A stretch of 64,000 nt of DNA from CAVVYW01 sp963752605 (GCA_963752605.1 CAVVYW010000006.1:372001-436000), one strand, 5' to 3'. Positions 33,276-44,564 are shown, counted from the stretch's first letter. Translations and numbers: made by a program. Notes: generated from the letters alone by a model not told the origin.

Positions 33276-34298
33276 GTGAAGGTGCTCGTGACTGGCGCCG
33301 GCGGGATGCTCGGCCGGGACGTGGTGACGGTGGCGGACGGGATGGGTCATGACGTGGTCGCCCTTACTCACGACGACCTGGACATCACCGATCCCGGCCG
33401 AGTGGAGCGCACCATCCTGCGGGAGCGACCCGGCGCCGTGATCAACTGCGCGGCGTGGACCAACGTCGAGGCCGCTGAGGACAGCGAGAAGGAGGCCGAG
33501 GTCGTCAATGGCGAGGGCGCCCACTTCGTCGCGGACGCGGCGAAGCAGGTGGACGCGAAGGTCGTCTACATCTCCACCGACTACGTCTTCGATGGCGCCA
33601 AGAACGGCCCCTACACCGAGTCCGACGAACCTGCGCCGCTCAACGCCTACGGCCGCACCAAGCTGGCCGGCGAGCGCGCCACGGCTCTGGTCACGAAGCG
33701 AAGCTTCATCGTGCGCACCTCCTGGCTGTTCGGCCCCAACGGCGCCAACTTCGTCGAGACGATGCTGCGCCTCGGCAAGGGTGGCGGCCCCGTGGTGGTC
33801 GTCCACGACCAGATCGGCTGCCCCACCTACACGGGCCATGTGGCCGTCGGCCTCGTGCGCCTGATCGAAACCTCCGCCTTCGGCGTCCACCACATGTCCG
33901 CCCGGGGAAGCTGCTCCCGCTACGAGTGGGCCATGGAGATCTTCCGCCAGTCCGGGGTGGTCACTCGCGTGATGGCGACGACGACCGACACGATGGAAGA
34001 CCGCGCCCCGCGCCCCCTTCAGTCGGTGCTCACGAGCGGTCGCGAGAACCCGATCACGCTCCCCGACTGGCAGCGCGGGATCGCCGACTACCTCGCGCGC
34101 CGCGAGCAGCCGGGCGAGCAGCGGAAGCCGCGCAAGCCGGCACCGAGCGCGCGGCGCCAGCCGGTGCTGGAGCTGCGCCCGAAGCGCCCCGACGAGGAGG
34201 AGCCGGAGGCAGAGGACGACGCCGCCGAGGCGGGGGAAGAAGAGGCCGCGGAGGAGCACTCCGCGTCGGAAGGGGCCGCCGAGGAGGACAGCGACTAA
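33276..34298 (+). CDS. rmlD: dTDP-4-dehydrorhamnose reductase (RmlD-like) with charged C-terminal extension
   Basis: A protein of 340 residues. NAD(P)-binding GTG start giving KVLVTGAGGMLGRDVV, AWTNVEAAEDSE, STDYVFDG, the catalytic YGRTK, RTSWLFGPNGANFV and HDQIGCPTYT are all RmlD hallmarks. It reduces dTDP-4-keto-rhamnose in the last step of dTDP-L-rhamnose synthesis. The enzyme proper ends near residue 280. About 60 more residues form a basic Pro-rich stretch and then an acidic Glu/Asp/Ala tail, unusual for the family. No rmlABC is nearby. Confidence 0.9.
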   Translation: MKVLVTGAGGMLGRDVVTVADGMGHDVVALTHDDLDITDPGRVERTILRERPGAVINCAAWTNVEAAEDSEKEAEVVNGEGAHFVADAAKQVDAKVVYISTDYVFDGAKNGPYTESDEPAPLNAYGRTKLAGERATALVTKRSFIVRTSWLFGPNGANFVETMLRLGKGGGPVVVVHDQIGCPTYTGHVAVGLVRLIETSAFGVHHMSARGSCSRYEWAMEIFRQSGVVTRVMATTTDTMEDRAPRPLQSVLTSGRENPITLPDWQRGIADYLARREQPGEQRKPRKPAPSARRQPVLELRPKRPDEEEPEAEDDAAEAGEEEAAEEHSASEGAAEEDSD

Positions 34299-34299
34299 G

Positions 34300-34520
34300 T
34301 TGGCGATCCCCGCCGCCCGGCGGGCCTGCTTGGGATCGGCGAACAGATGGATCTCACGGCACGCTGCTCGACCGGGACCAGCACCTGCCCCCCGGGCCGT
34401 CGATGAAGTCCCGTGCGATCACCTCGAACTCCTCCCACGCCTCGAGCCAGTGGCCCAGCATCGAGCGAGTCCCGTCGATCCCCTCCCAGACGCGGGCGGA
34501 GTCGGAGGAATCGCTCACGG
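34300..34520 (-). pseudogene. Decayed SnoaL-like gene remnant
   Basis: In shifting minus-strand frames one can read VWEGIDGTRSMLGHWLEAWE, EFEVIARDFIDG, then GGQVLVPVEQRAV, and directly after it EIHLFADPKQARRAAGI. These are three consecutive blocks of a SnoaL-like protein. The N-terminus and roughly 40 residues between the last two blocks are missing, and at least one frameshift separates the first two. It lies in the gap between rmlD and lhr. It resembles in kind the intact SnoaL-like gene at 3.3 kb, but is not a close copy. Confidence 0.6.
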
Positions 34521-34573
34521 ACGGAGTATCCCCGGAGGCTGGTGGGGCGGTCTGTAAGGTCAGTAGGTTGGCC

Positions 34574-37500
34574 ATGAGTACGCCCGCAACCCAAAAGTCA
34601 CCCCTGGACCTCTTTTCTCAGCCGGTGCGGCGCTGGTTCGAGGCCTCCTTCGAGGCGCCCACGCCCGCGCAGGCACAGGGCTGGCCGGCGATCGCCTCGG
34701 GCGAGCACACCCTGATCTGCGCCCCGACGGGCTCGGGCAAGACGCTGGCGGCCTTCCTCTGGGGCATCGACAGGCTCGCGCGTGAGCCGGAGACCCTCGG
34801 AACCGGGGTGAAGATCGTCTACGTCTCGCCGCTCAAGGCGCTCTCCTACGACATCGAGCGCAACCTGCGCGCCCCGCTCCAGGGGATCAAGGCGCCGATC
34901 TCGGTCGGACTGCGCACCGGTGACACGCCGCAAACCGAACGGCGGAGGATGCGCCGCGAGCCCCCCGACATCCTGATCACCACCCCCGAGTCGCTGTATT
35001 TGATGATCAGCTCGCAGGCCCGCGAGATCCTGACCGGCGTCGAGGCGGTGATCGTGGACGAGATCCACGCGGTCGCCCCTTCGAAGCGCGGTTCGCATCT
35101 GGCGCTGACGCTTGAGCGCCTCGACCAGCTAGGCGCCCCCGGACGCGAAGCGGAGGACGCGCCGACTGATGGGATCCAGCGGATCGGGCTCTCGGCCACC
35201 CAGCGGCCACTGGAGCGGATCGGCCAATTCTTGGTTGGCGCGAAGCGGAGCTGCGAGATCGTCGACGCCAGCGAGCCCAAGGACCTCGACCTGGAGATCG
35301 TGGTCCCGGTCGAGGACATGGTGGAGCTCGACGCCGACGTCTCCAAGCGGAAGGACGGCGCGGACACCGGCAAGACGCCGCATCCCAACCAAAAACACTC
35401 GCCGGAAAGGATCGACCCTGGCCCCATCGAGGCCTCGCTCGACCCGGCGACCAACACCCGCTCGATCTGGCCGGCGATCTACCCGCGCCTGCTCGAGCTG
35501 ATCTCGGAGCACAACTCGACGATCCTCTTCGTCAACGCGCGGCGCTCGGCGGAGCGCATCGCGAAGCGGCTGAACGAGATGCACCTCGACCAGCTCGACG
35601 AGGAGCTGCCGGCGACTGAGCACGCCGGGAACGAGAAGCCCACCCGGGACGAGGCACCTCCGGAAATCGCCAGAGCCCATCACGGTTCTCTCTCCCACGA
35701 GGAGCGGGCGGTGGTCGAGGAGCTGCTCAAGTCGGGTGAGCTCCCGTGCCTGGTCGCGACCTCCTCGCTGGAGCTCGGGATCGACATGGGCGCGGTGGAC
35801 CTGGTGATCCAGGTCGAGTCGCCGAAGTCGGTCACCCGGGGACTGCAGCGGGTCGGTCGCGCCGGCCACACGCTCGGCGAGGTCTCGAAGGGCCGGATCT
35901 TCCCCAAGTTCCGAGCGGACCTCCTCGAGTGCGCGGTGGTCGCCCGGCGGATGCGGCGCGGTGAGATCGAGGAGACCGTCATCCCTCAAAACCCCCTCGA
36001 TGTGCTGGCGCAGCACCTCGTCTCGATGGCCGCCCTGGACGAATGGGACGTGGACGAGGTCGAGCGCCTCGTCACCTCGGCCCAGCCCTTCCAGGAGCTC
36101 TCCCGCGAGCAGCTCGAGAACGTCCTGGACATGCTCGACGGTCGCTACCCATCGGAGCGGTTCGCCGAGCTCCGCCCGCGCATCGTCTGGGACCGCACCG
36201 AGGGAAAGATGAGCGGCCGCAAGGGCGCCCGCCAGCTGGCGGTGGCGAACGCGGGGACGATCCCCGACCGGGGCCTCTACGGCGTCCATCTGCCGGACGG
36301 CAGGAGGGTCGGCGAGCTCGACGAGGAGATGGTCTACGAGGCGCGCCCCGGCCAGACCTTCCTGCTCGGCGCGAGCACCTGGCGGATCGAGGAAATCACC
36401 CGGGACCGCGTGATCGTCACTCCCGCCCCGGGCACGCCCGGCGCCGTTCCGTTCTGGCGGGGCGACGGCATCGGGCGCCCGGCCGAGCTGGGGAAGTCGA
36501 TCGGCGAGTTCAGCCGCGAGGCGGTCAACGCCGACCCCAAGAAGCTCGCCAGGGACAACGACCTCGACAAGCTCGCCGCCCAGAACCTTGTCAACTACCT
36601 CCAGGAGCAGCAGGCGGCGACGCGGGTGGTTCCCTCCGACGAGACGCTCGTGGTCGAGCGCTTCCGCGACGAGATCGGCGACTGGCGCCTCTGCGTGCTC
36701 TCCCCCTGGGGCGGCAGGGTTCACGCCGCCTGGGGACTGGCACTGGCGGCGAAGATCCGAGAGGAACGGGAGCTGGAGGCCGACGCGATCTGGTCCGACG
36801 ACGGCATCGTCATCCACCTCCCCGACGCCGACGAGCCGCCACCCGCCGACCTGGTCCTGCTCGAGCCTGACGAGATCGAGGACCTCGTGGTTCGCGAGCT
36901 GTCCGGCTCCGCGCTGTTCGGCGCCCGCTTCCGCGAAAACGCCTCGCGATCCCTCCTGATCCCACGCGCCTGGCCGGGCAAGCGGACGCCTCTGTGGCAG
37001 CAGCGCCTCAAGGCTCAGAGCCTGCTCGAGGTCGCGCGCGACTTCCCCCGCTTCCCGGTGATCCTCGAGACCTACCGCGAGGTCATGCGAGACGTGCTCG
37101 ACCTCCCCTCCCTCCGGAGCCTGCTCTCAGACGTGCAGTCGCGGCGGATCACGGTCGTGGAGGTCGAGACGCCCGACCGCCTCGCCGTTCGCCTCCTCCC
37201 TGCTCTTCGACTACGTCGCCACCTACATGTACGAGGGCGATACGCCCAACGCCGAGCGGCGCGCCGCCGCCCTGGCGCTCGACCGCGATCTCCTCCGGGA
37301 GCTGCTCGGACAGGAGGAGCTCCGCGAGCTGATCGACCCCGAGGCGCTCGAGGAGGTCATCGACTCCCTCCAGCACCGGACCGAAGCGGGCCTGGCGAAG
37401 GACCGCGACGCGATGCAGCAGGTGCTCCGCCGCCTCGGCGACCTGACTTCGGAGGAGTGCTCCGAGAGGGCCGCCGAGGGCTACTCCGCCGAGTCGATGC

Positions 37501-39113
37501 TGGAGAAGCTGGTGAAGGAGAGGCGCGCCGCGACGGTGAGGATCGCCGGCGAGGAGCGCTACATCGCGGCCGAGGACGCCGCCCTCTACCGGGACGCGCT
37601 CGGGGTCCCGCCGCCACCCGGCCTGCCGGAGAGCTTCCTGGAGCCGGCCGAGGACGCCCTGCCCTCGCTGGTCCGCCGCTACGCGGCCACCCACGGACCC
37701 TTCACGACCGCGCAGCTCGCCGAGCGCTACGGCGTGGATCCCGGCTCGACCCTGCGCGAGCTGGAGCGCTCCGGCGAGGTCGTCCGCGGCGAGCTGCTGC
37801 CCGGCGGCACCGAGCGCGAGTGGTGCGACGCGGACGTCTTGCGCCGGCTCCGTCGCGCCAGCCTCGCCCGGCTGCGCCACGAGGTGGAGGCGACCGATCG
37901 CCGTGAGCTGGCCCGCTTCGTCCCGAGCTGGCAGAACGTGGACGTCCACGGCCGCACCGGCGCCGGCGCCGACCGCCTGCGAGAGGCACTGGTCCCGCTG
38001 CAGGGCGTGGCATTGACCCCAAAGACCTGGGAGCGCGACGTGCTGCCGCGCCGCCTGGGCGCCTACAGCCCCGCCTGGCTCGATGCCCTCTGCACCAGCG
38101 GGGAGCTGGTCTGGATCGGCGCCGGCCCGCTCGGCAAGAACGACGGTCGGGTGGCGCTCTACTTCCGCGAGGACGTGCGGCTGGCGGGGCCGCCGCCCGG
38201 GAACGTCAAGCTCGAGCGGCACGAGGGGAAGATCCACGACGCGATCCGCGAGCGGCTCGCGCAGGGGCCGTGCTTCTGGCTCGATCTCCTCGAGCTGGAG
38301 GGCTCGGCGGAGGAGCTCCACGAGGCGCTCTGGGATCTGGCGTGGTCGGGCGAGGTGACCAATGACGCCTTCGCGCCGCTCCGCGCCCCACGGCTCCGCT
38401 CCGCCGAGCGATCCGAGCGGCGGGGTCGTCGCTTCGCCCGGCGGCGTGCCGCCGCGTCGGGGACCGTGCTGGGCCGCTGGTCGCTGGCCGAGGCGCTGTT
38501 CGCCGACGCGCCCTCGGCGGGACCGCGGCAGCGGGCGCTGGCCGAGTTGATGCTCGAGCGTCACGGGATCGTCACCCGGGAGACGGCGATCGCGGAGGGC
38601 ATCCCCGGCGGCTTCGCCTCGATCTACGGCGAGCTCCAGAACCTCGAGCTGCTCGGCACGGCACGGCGCGGCTACTTCGTCGAGGGTCTCGGCGGCGCCC
38701 AGTTCGCGCTGCCCGGAGCAGTGGAGCGGCTGCGCAGCCTGCCCCGGGCCGACGGCTCCTCCCTGGTCCTCGCCGCCACCGACCCCGCCAACCCCTACGG
38801 CGCGACCCTCCCCTGGCCGAAGCTGGAGGGCCACCGCCGGCCGGCCAGGACGGCCGGCGCCTACGTGATGCTGCGAGACGGAGAGCCGCTGCTCTACGTG
38901 GAGCGCGGCGGGCGCGGCATCCTGCAGCTCGCCGAGCTGAGCGACGAGGCACTCACCGAGGCGCTCGGCGAACTGGCCGCCGCCGCCCGCGACGGCCTGA
39001 TCGAGAAGCTCGCTATCGAGCGCCTGGACGGCGAGCCGGTGATCGGCTCCGGGATGGAGGCGGCGATGGTCGAGGCGGGCTTCAGGCGACAGCCCAGGCG
39101 ACTCGTCGCCTAG
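34574..39113 (+). CDS. lhr: Lhr, large DEAD/DEAH superfamily 2 helicase, one apparent frameshift
   Basis: About 1510 residues, the normal size of full-length Lhr. The ATG gives STPATQKSPLDLFSQPVRRW. The core has CAPTGSGKTLAAFLWGIDRL (Walker A), VIVDEIHAVAPSKRGSHLAL (DEIH), LSATQRPLERIGQFL, ATSSLELGIDMGAVDLVIQV and RGLQRVGRAGHTLG. Then comes a winged helix and the Lhr-specific C-terminal region, with PSWQNVDVHGRTGAGADRLR and WSLAEALF. Near 37170 the frame slips by one base; SSLLFDYVATYMYEGD, a signature Lhr block, resumes in the other frame. In mycobacteria Lhr helps repair cross-link damage. Confidence 0.9.
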
Positions 39114-39138
39114 ATGCAGCCCCAACCCCACAGGGCGG

Positions 39139-39144
39139 GATAAT
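39139..39144 (+). promoter_or_regulatory. GATAAT -10 box of the Crp/Fnr gene
   Basis: GATAAT ends 6 nt before the GTG at 39151, a clear example of a leaderless start. Confidence 0.55.
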
Positions 39145-39150
39145 CGGGCC

Positions 39151-39846
39151 GTGGCAAACGGAAGTGAAGGCGTCGTCGAGCTCCTGCGGCGCGTACCGCT
39201 GTTCTCGGAGCTGTCCGGGTCCGAGCTGGAGCGCATCTCCCAGGTGGCGGTCCCGCGCAGCTATCCGCCCGACACGCGCGTGCTCCACGAGGGCGACCCC
39301 GGGGACGCCTGCTACATCGTCCGCGAGGGCAGCTGCCGCGTCACCCGCGAGCACTCTGACGGCCGCGCGATCACGCTGGCCACCCTCGGGCCCGGCGCGA
39401 TCTTCGGCGAGCTGGCGATGTTCGACGGAGAGAAGCGCTCCGCCAGCGTGGAGGCGACCGAGAGCACGGAGCTCCTCGCCCTGCCGGGCGGGGACATGCG
39501 CAGCCTGATCCGGTCGCACCCGGAGATGGCCGAGAAGCTGGTGATCGCGCTGACGCGGCGGCTGCGCGAGGCGAACGAGAGGATCACCCGGCAGTCCTTC
39601 CAGACCGTCCCGAGCCGGGTCGCCGGGGTGCTCAACCAGCTACTGGCCGAGGACGCTCTCACCCCGCTGGTCAAGGACGGGGTGACGATCCGCCTGCGCC
39701 AGTCCGACCTGGCTCAGCTCGCGGGGACGTCGCGCGAGAGCGTCAGTCGGTTCCTCGCCACCCTCGAGCGAGCCGGCGTCGTCCAGGTCGGCCGCGGCCG
39801 CGTCACGGTTCTGGAGCCCGATCGGCTGCACGCCTACATCTTCTGA
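39151..39846 (+). CDS. Crp/Fnr-family transcriptional regulator
   Basis: A protein of 231 residues. The N-terminal cyclic-nucleotide-binding barrel has VLHEGDPGDACYIVREGSCR and GAIFGELAMFDGEKRSASVE, with a cAMP-pocket-like GELA...RSAS. A long dimer helix follows. The C-terminal winged helix has LRQSDLAQLAGTSRESVSRF and LATLERAGVVQVGRGRVTVL. It probably binds cAMP or a related ligand. pcm starts 2 nt after its stop, so the two are co-transcribed. Confidence 0.9.
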   Translation: MANGSEGVVELLRRVPLFSELSGSELERISQVAVPRSYPPDTRVLHEGDPGDACYIVREGSCRVTREHSDGRAITLATLGPGAIFGELAMFDGEKRSASVEATESTELLALPGGDMRSLIRSHPEMAEKLVIALTRRLREANERITRQSFQTVPSRVAGVLNQLLAEDALTPLVKDGVTIRLRQSDLAQLAGTSRESVSRFLATLERAGVVQVGRGRVTVLEPDRLHAYIF

Positions 39847-39848
39847 GG

Positions 39849-40520
39849 ATGAGTCCCCGCCGGACGCGCGCCAGCTTCTCAGAACAGCGGGCGCGGATGG
39901 TGGAGCGCCAGCTTCGAAAGCGCGGCATCCGCGACGAGCGGGTCCTGGAGGCGATGAAGGCCGTGCGGCGCGAGCTGTTCGTGCCCGACGAGGTGCGCAC
40001 GGTCTCGTACAACGATTCGGCGCTGCCGATCGGACATGGACAGACGATCTCCCAGCCCTGGGTGGTCGCGGCGATCTGCCAGGCGCTGGAGCTCGATGGC
40101 GACGAGAAGGTGCTCGAGATAGGCACCGGATCGGGCTACTCGACAGCGATCCTCGCCCGGCTCGCCGAGCGGGTAATCAGCCTGGAGCGGATCCCCGAGC
40201 TCGCTGAGATGGCGCGGCGCCGCGTCGAGGAGCTCGGGATCGACAACGCCGAGGTGATCGTCGCCGACGGCAGCCAGGGATATCCGGAGGCGGCGCCATA
40301 CGGGGCGATTGCGGTACACGCGGCGTCGCCGGAGGCGCCCCACAGCCTGCTGGCGCAGCTCGCACCCGGGGGGAGGCTGGTGGTCCCGATCGCGACCGGC
40401 TCCGCGGACCTGCTGACCGTCTTCTGGCGCGACACCGAGGGCCTGCACCAGGAGACCATCGGCCCCTGCCGCTTTGTGCCGCTGATCGGCGCCGAGGGCT
40501 TTCATACGGACGCCGACTAG
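39849..40520 (+). CDS. pcm: Protein-L-isoaspartate O-methyltransferase
   Basis: A protein of 223 residues. RARMVERQLRKRGIRDERVL is the conserved N-terminus, followed by YNDSALPIGHGQTISQPWVV, the SAM motif VLEIGTGSGYSTAILARL, and later LAPGGRLVVPIATG. It methylates isoaspartyl residues in aged proteins, starting their repair. It directly follows the Crp/Fnr gene. Confidence 0.93.
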   Translation: MSPRRTRASFSEQRARMVERQLRKRGIRDERVLEAMKAVRRELFVPDEVRTVSYNDSALPIGHGQTISQPWVVAAICQALELDGDEKVLEIGTGSGYSTAILARLAERVISLERIPELAEMARRRVEELGIDNAEVIVADGSQGYPEAAPYGAIAVHAASPEAPHSLLAQLAPGGRLVVPIATGSADLLTVFWRDTEGLHQETIGPCRFVPLIGAEGFHTDAD

Positions 40521-40521
40521 A

Positions 40522-40527
40522 TAGGCT
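40522..40527 (+). promoter_or_regulatory. TAGGCT -10 box of the ASCH-like gene
   Basis: TAGGCT ends 6 nt before the GTG at 40534. There is no ribosome-binding site, so the start is leaderless. Confidence 0.5.
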
Positions 40528-40533
40528 CGCCCC

Positions 40534-40938
40534 GTGAACGGGCCGCTCTATGTCCTCAACTTCTACTCGACCCTGTTCGCCGACCAGCTCAAGCGTGGCC
40601 GCAAGACCGCGACGATCCGCCTCGGCGACAAGTCGCGCAAGTACAAGCGCGGCCAGGTCGTTTGGGTCACGATCGGTTTCCGCCACAACCCCCGCGAGAA
40701 GATCTTCTCGGCCGTGATCGACGACGTCGAGGTGAAGAAGGTCCAGGATCTGTCTCCGCGCGACATCGAGCACGACAACCCGGAGCTGCGGCGCCTCGAG
40801 GACACGATGCAGTTCCTCGAGAAGATCTACACCCGCCCGATCTCGATGGAGGACACGGTAACCGTGATCCGCTTCTCGCAGATCATCGAGCGGCCCAGCA
40901 CCCAGCTCGGCAACGGCGAGACGCCCTCTCGCAACTGA
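40534..40938 (+). CDS. ASCH-domain-like protein
   Basis: A protein of 134 residues. YSTLFADQLKRGRKTATIRL, followed by GDKSRKYKRGQVVWVTIGFR and a C-terminal EDTVTVIRFSQIIERP, fits the beta-barrel ASCH/PUA-like fold thought to bind RNA. No catalytic residues are known for this type. The function is open. Confidence 0.65.
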   Translation: MNGPLYVLNFYSTLFADQLKRGRKTATIRLGDKSRKYKRGQVVWVTIGFRHNPREKIFSAVIDDVEVKKVQDLSPRDIEHDNPELRRLEDTMQFLEKIYTRPISMEDTVTVIRFSQIIERPSTQLGNGETPSRN

Positions 40939-40972
40939 TCCGGGTCGGCCCGCGCGCCGCAGAGGGCACCAG

Positions 40973-41446
40973 ATGGCCGACTATCGCTTCCTCACCACCT
41001 GGCTGATCGAGGCCGACCGGGAGCGCGTCTGGGATGCGATCTATGACTCGGAGAGCTGGCCGGAGTGGTGGCGGGGCGTGCTCGAGGCCGAGAAGCTCGA
41101 GGAGGGCGACGCGTCAGGTGTGGGCCAGTTCGGCCGCTACGTCTGGAAGTCCAAGCTCCCCTACAAGCTCGAGTTCCACGCCCGCACCACCAGGGTGGAG
41201 AAGCCCCACCTGCTCGAGGGCACCGTCGAGGGAGAGCTCGAGGGGACCGGCACCTGGCGCCTCTACGAGGATGGCGGGACGACCGCCATCACCTATCGCT
41301 GGGCGGTCCGGACGACCAGGGCCTGGATGAACCTGCTGACGCCGATCGCCCGCCCGATCTTCGCGGTCAACCACGACTTCGTGATGCGCAACGGCGGCGA
41401 GGGCCTCGCCAAGCTCCTCGGCGCCCGCCTCGTAGCGAGCGACTAG
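40973..41446 (+). CDS. SRPBCC / polyketide cyclase-like protein
   Basis: A protein of 157 residues. The helix-grip fold is recognisable from TTWLIEADRERVWDAIYDSE, SWPEWWRGV at the start, GTWRLYEDGGTTAITYRWAV in the later strands, and a long C-terminal helix FVMRNGGEGLAKLLG. Such domains bind hydrophobic ligands or catalyse cyclisations. GAGGG lies 7 nt before the ATG. Confidence 0.82.
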   Translation: MADYRFLTTWLIEADRERVWDAIYDSESWPEWWRGVLEAEKLEEGDASGVGQFGRYVWKSKLPYKLEFHARTTRVEKPHLLEGTVEGELEGTGTWRLYEDGGTTAITYRWAVRTTRAWMNLLTPIARPIFAVNHDFVMRNGGEGLAKLLGARLVASD

Positions 41447-41456
41447 CCGCCCTGGC

Positions 41457-41462
41457 TACAAT
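41457..41462 (+). promoter_or_regulatory. TACAAT -10 box of groESL
   Basis: TACAAT is followed 8 nt later by the CIRCE element, so the repressor site covers the transcript start. Confidence 0.5.
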
Positions 41463-41470
41463 CACAGCCC

Positions 41471-41495
41471 TGGCACTCTCACTTGGAGAGTGCCA
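41471..41495. promoter_or_regulatory. CIRCE operator (HrcA-binding site)
   Basis: TGGCACTC-N9-GAGTGCCA matches the CIRCE consensus (TTAGCACTC-N9-GAGTGCTAA) with GG/CC in place of the outer TA bases. Located in the groES leader, it makes the operon heat-inducible through HrcA; hrcA itself is not in the window. Confidence 0.93.
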
Positions 41496-41547
41496 ACGAA
41501 CTTCTCAAGCTGAAAGTCCCCGCGGATCTACGTATGGAGGTATGCAG

Positions 41548-41835
41548 ATGAAGCTGAAGCCACTCGGCGACCGCCTGATCGTTCAGGCGTCCGAGGAGGA
41601 TGAGACCACCGCCAGCGGGATCGTTCTCCCCGATACCGCCAAGGAGAAGCCCCAGAAGGGCAAGGTCCTGGCCGTCGGTGACGGCGAGATCAAGGAGGAC
41701 GGCAGCCGCCGGCCCCTCGACGTCAGCGAGGGCGACGAGGTCCTCTACTCCAAGTACGGCGGCACCGAAATCACCGTTGACGGCGACGAGCTGCTTGTCC
41801 TGCGCGAGGCCGATGTGCTCGCGAAGGTCGGCTAG
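41548..41835 (+). CDS. groES: Co-chaperonin GroES
   Basis: A protein of 95 residues from the ATG at 41548, which has GGAGG 7 nt upstream; an in-frame ATG two codons earlier is less well spaced. KLKPLGDRLIVQ, TASGIVLPDTAKEKPQKGKV with the mobile loop, and DEVLYSKYGGTEI are canonical. It forms the heptameric lid of GroEL. groEL follows after 30 nt. Confidence 0.97.
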   Translation: MKLKPLGDRLIVQASEEDETTASGIVLPDTAKEKPQKGKVLAVGDGEIKEDGSRRPLDVSEGDEVLYSKYGGTEITVDGDELLVLREADVLAKVG

Positions 41836-41865
41836 CCAGAGACTTCGTAAGGAGGAATCAGACAG

Positions 41866-43503
<1,638 letters not shown>

Positions 43504-43546
43504 TTCGCCTCAACAGGCGAGTGCCCGCATCAACGCGGGCGACTTC

Positions 43547-43582
43547 AGGAGGGGCCCGGGAGACCGGGCCCCTCCTATTTTT
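43547..43582 (+). terminator. Rho-independent terminator of groESL
   Basis: A perfect 13-bp stem AGGAGGGGCCCGG/CCGGGCCCCTCCT with loop GAGA, followed by ATTTTT. Two smaller hairpins precede it after the groEL stop. The remaining sequence up to 43790 holds only a short signal-peptide-like frame and the next promoter. Confidence 0.92.
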
Positions 43583-43775
43583 GGGGTTGCATCACTCGAG
43601 CACCCGCCCACCTGCTCGGAGTGGTTTGCGCCACCGCCGTGATCGGGTGCCTGCTCGCGCCTGCGCAGGCCCTCGCCGGGAAGAAGTAGCTGCGGCTACC
43701 GGAGCGCGGTGCATCGGGCGCGGCTCGACGCCGAGTCCCCTCGGCGTTTGACATGCGGCGAAGATCGGTGCGCGC

Positions 43776-43781
43776 TAGCTT
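43776..43781 (+). promoter_or_regulatory. TAGCTT -10 box of the zinc-ribbon gene
   Basis: TAGCTT ends 9 nt before the ATG at 43791, consistent with a leaderless message. Confidence 0.42.
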
Positions 43782-43790
43782 GCGCCCGGC

Positions 43791-44549
43791 ATGTTCTGCC
43801 CCCGCTGCGGCCACGAGAACGAGGACGACTCGCGCTTCTGCGTCGAGTGCGGCAAGCGGCTGAGGAGCGACCCCGAGGCCAAGGGCGCCGATGTGGCCGC
43901 GGTGGAGGGCGAGCCACCCCGCGGCGGACTGAGGACAATCGGCCACCGGCTGGTCGGCTCGACGCGGCGTGAGCGGCTGGTCACTGCCGGAATCGCGGCG
44001 GCTTTGGTGATCGCAGCGGTCTCGCTGTTCGCTCTGCCCAGCGAAGATGAGACCCCGGCCGATCCCCGAGATCCCTACATCCAAGAGCTCGACGCGATCT
44101 GCCTCGACGCCAAGGTGGAGCTTCAGGCGGCGCGTGCCGAGGCCGCCGATGCCCCGCAGGTCGGCGTCAACTCGGTCAGGGTCTATACCCGCAGGTTCGC
44201 GCCGATCACCGAGAGGTTCCGCGCGAGGATGGCCGCGCTCGAGCCGCCGCCCCAGTACGCGGCCAAGGTCGCGGAGCTTGACGATGCTCTGCGCCGGATC
44301 GCGGCTGCCGGGCGCCGCGGGGCGAGCTTCCCCCAGGCGCAGGGCGAGCGCACCCTCGCCGAGCTCGGGCGGGTGCAGCGGATCGGCGGCCGGGTCGAAT
44401 CGCTCGTCACGGAGCTCGGGCTGACCGCATGCGAGACGGTGAAGGTCACCAGTAGCGAGATAGGCGACGGGGCTCTCGCAGCGCGTGCCGGAACGGGCGG
44501 TTGCGCGCCGTGTCACGGACGTGGTAGAAACCGCTGGACAAGGAGCTAG
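43791..44549 (+). CDS. Zinc-ribbon membrane protein
   Basis: A protein of 252 residues. The N-terminal zinc ribbon has two CxxC pairs (FCPRCGHENEDDSRFCVECG). A linker leads to one membrane helix (VTAGIAAALVIAAVSLFAL, about residues 65-83). The outer domain is helical (LDAICLDAKVELQAARAEAA, FAPITERFRARMAALEPPPQ), with a Cys pair. The last 30 residues (after SSEIGDGA) look unlike the rest and may result from a frameshift. The function is unknown. Confidence 0.75.
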   Translation: MFCPRCGHENEDDSRFCVECGKRLRSDPEAKGADVAAVEGEPPRGGLRTIGHRLVGSTRRERLVTAGIAAALVIAAVSLFALPSEDETPADPRDPYIQELDAICLDAKVELQAARAEAADAPQVGVNSVRVYTRRFAPITERFRARMAALEPPPQYAAKVAELDDALRRIAAAGRRGASFPQAQGERTLAELGRVQRIGGRVESLVTELGLTACETVKVTSSEIGDGALAARAGTGGCAPCHGRGRNRWTRS

Positions 44550-44564
44550 GAGGGGAGAGATCCG

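Noticed and set aside
43621..43689. Short frame VVCATAVIGCLLAPAQALAG resembling a signal peptide, ending after two lysines
   Set aside because: Only 22 residues, no ribosome site and no mature part. It may be a remnant, but there is not enough to annotate.
43748..43781. TTGACA as -35 for the zinc-ribbon gene
   Set aside because: The distance to the TAGCTT box is 22 nt, too long for a normal promoter.
44500..44540. CAPCH (c-type heme-like CxxCH) near the end of the zinc-ribbon membrane protein
   Set aside because: It lies in a terminal stretch that looks frameshifted and is not part of a cytochrome domain; a chance match.
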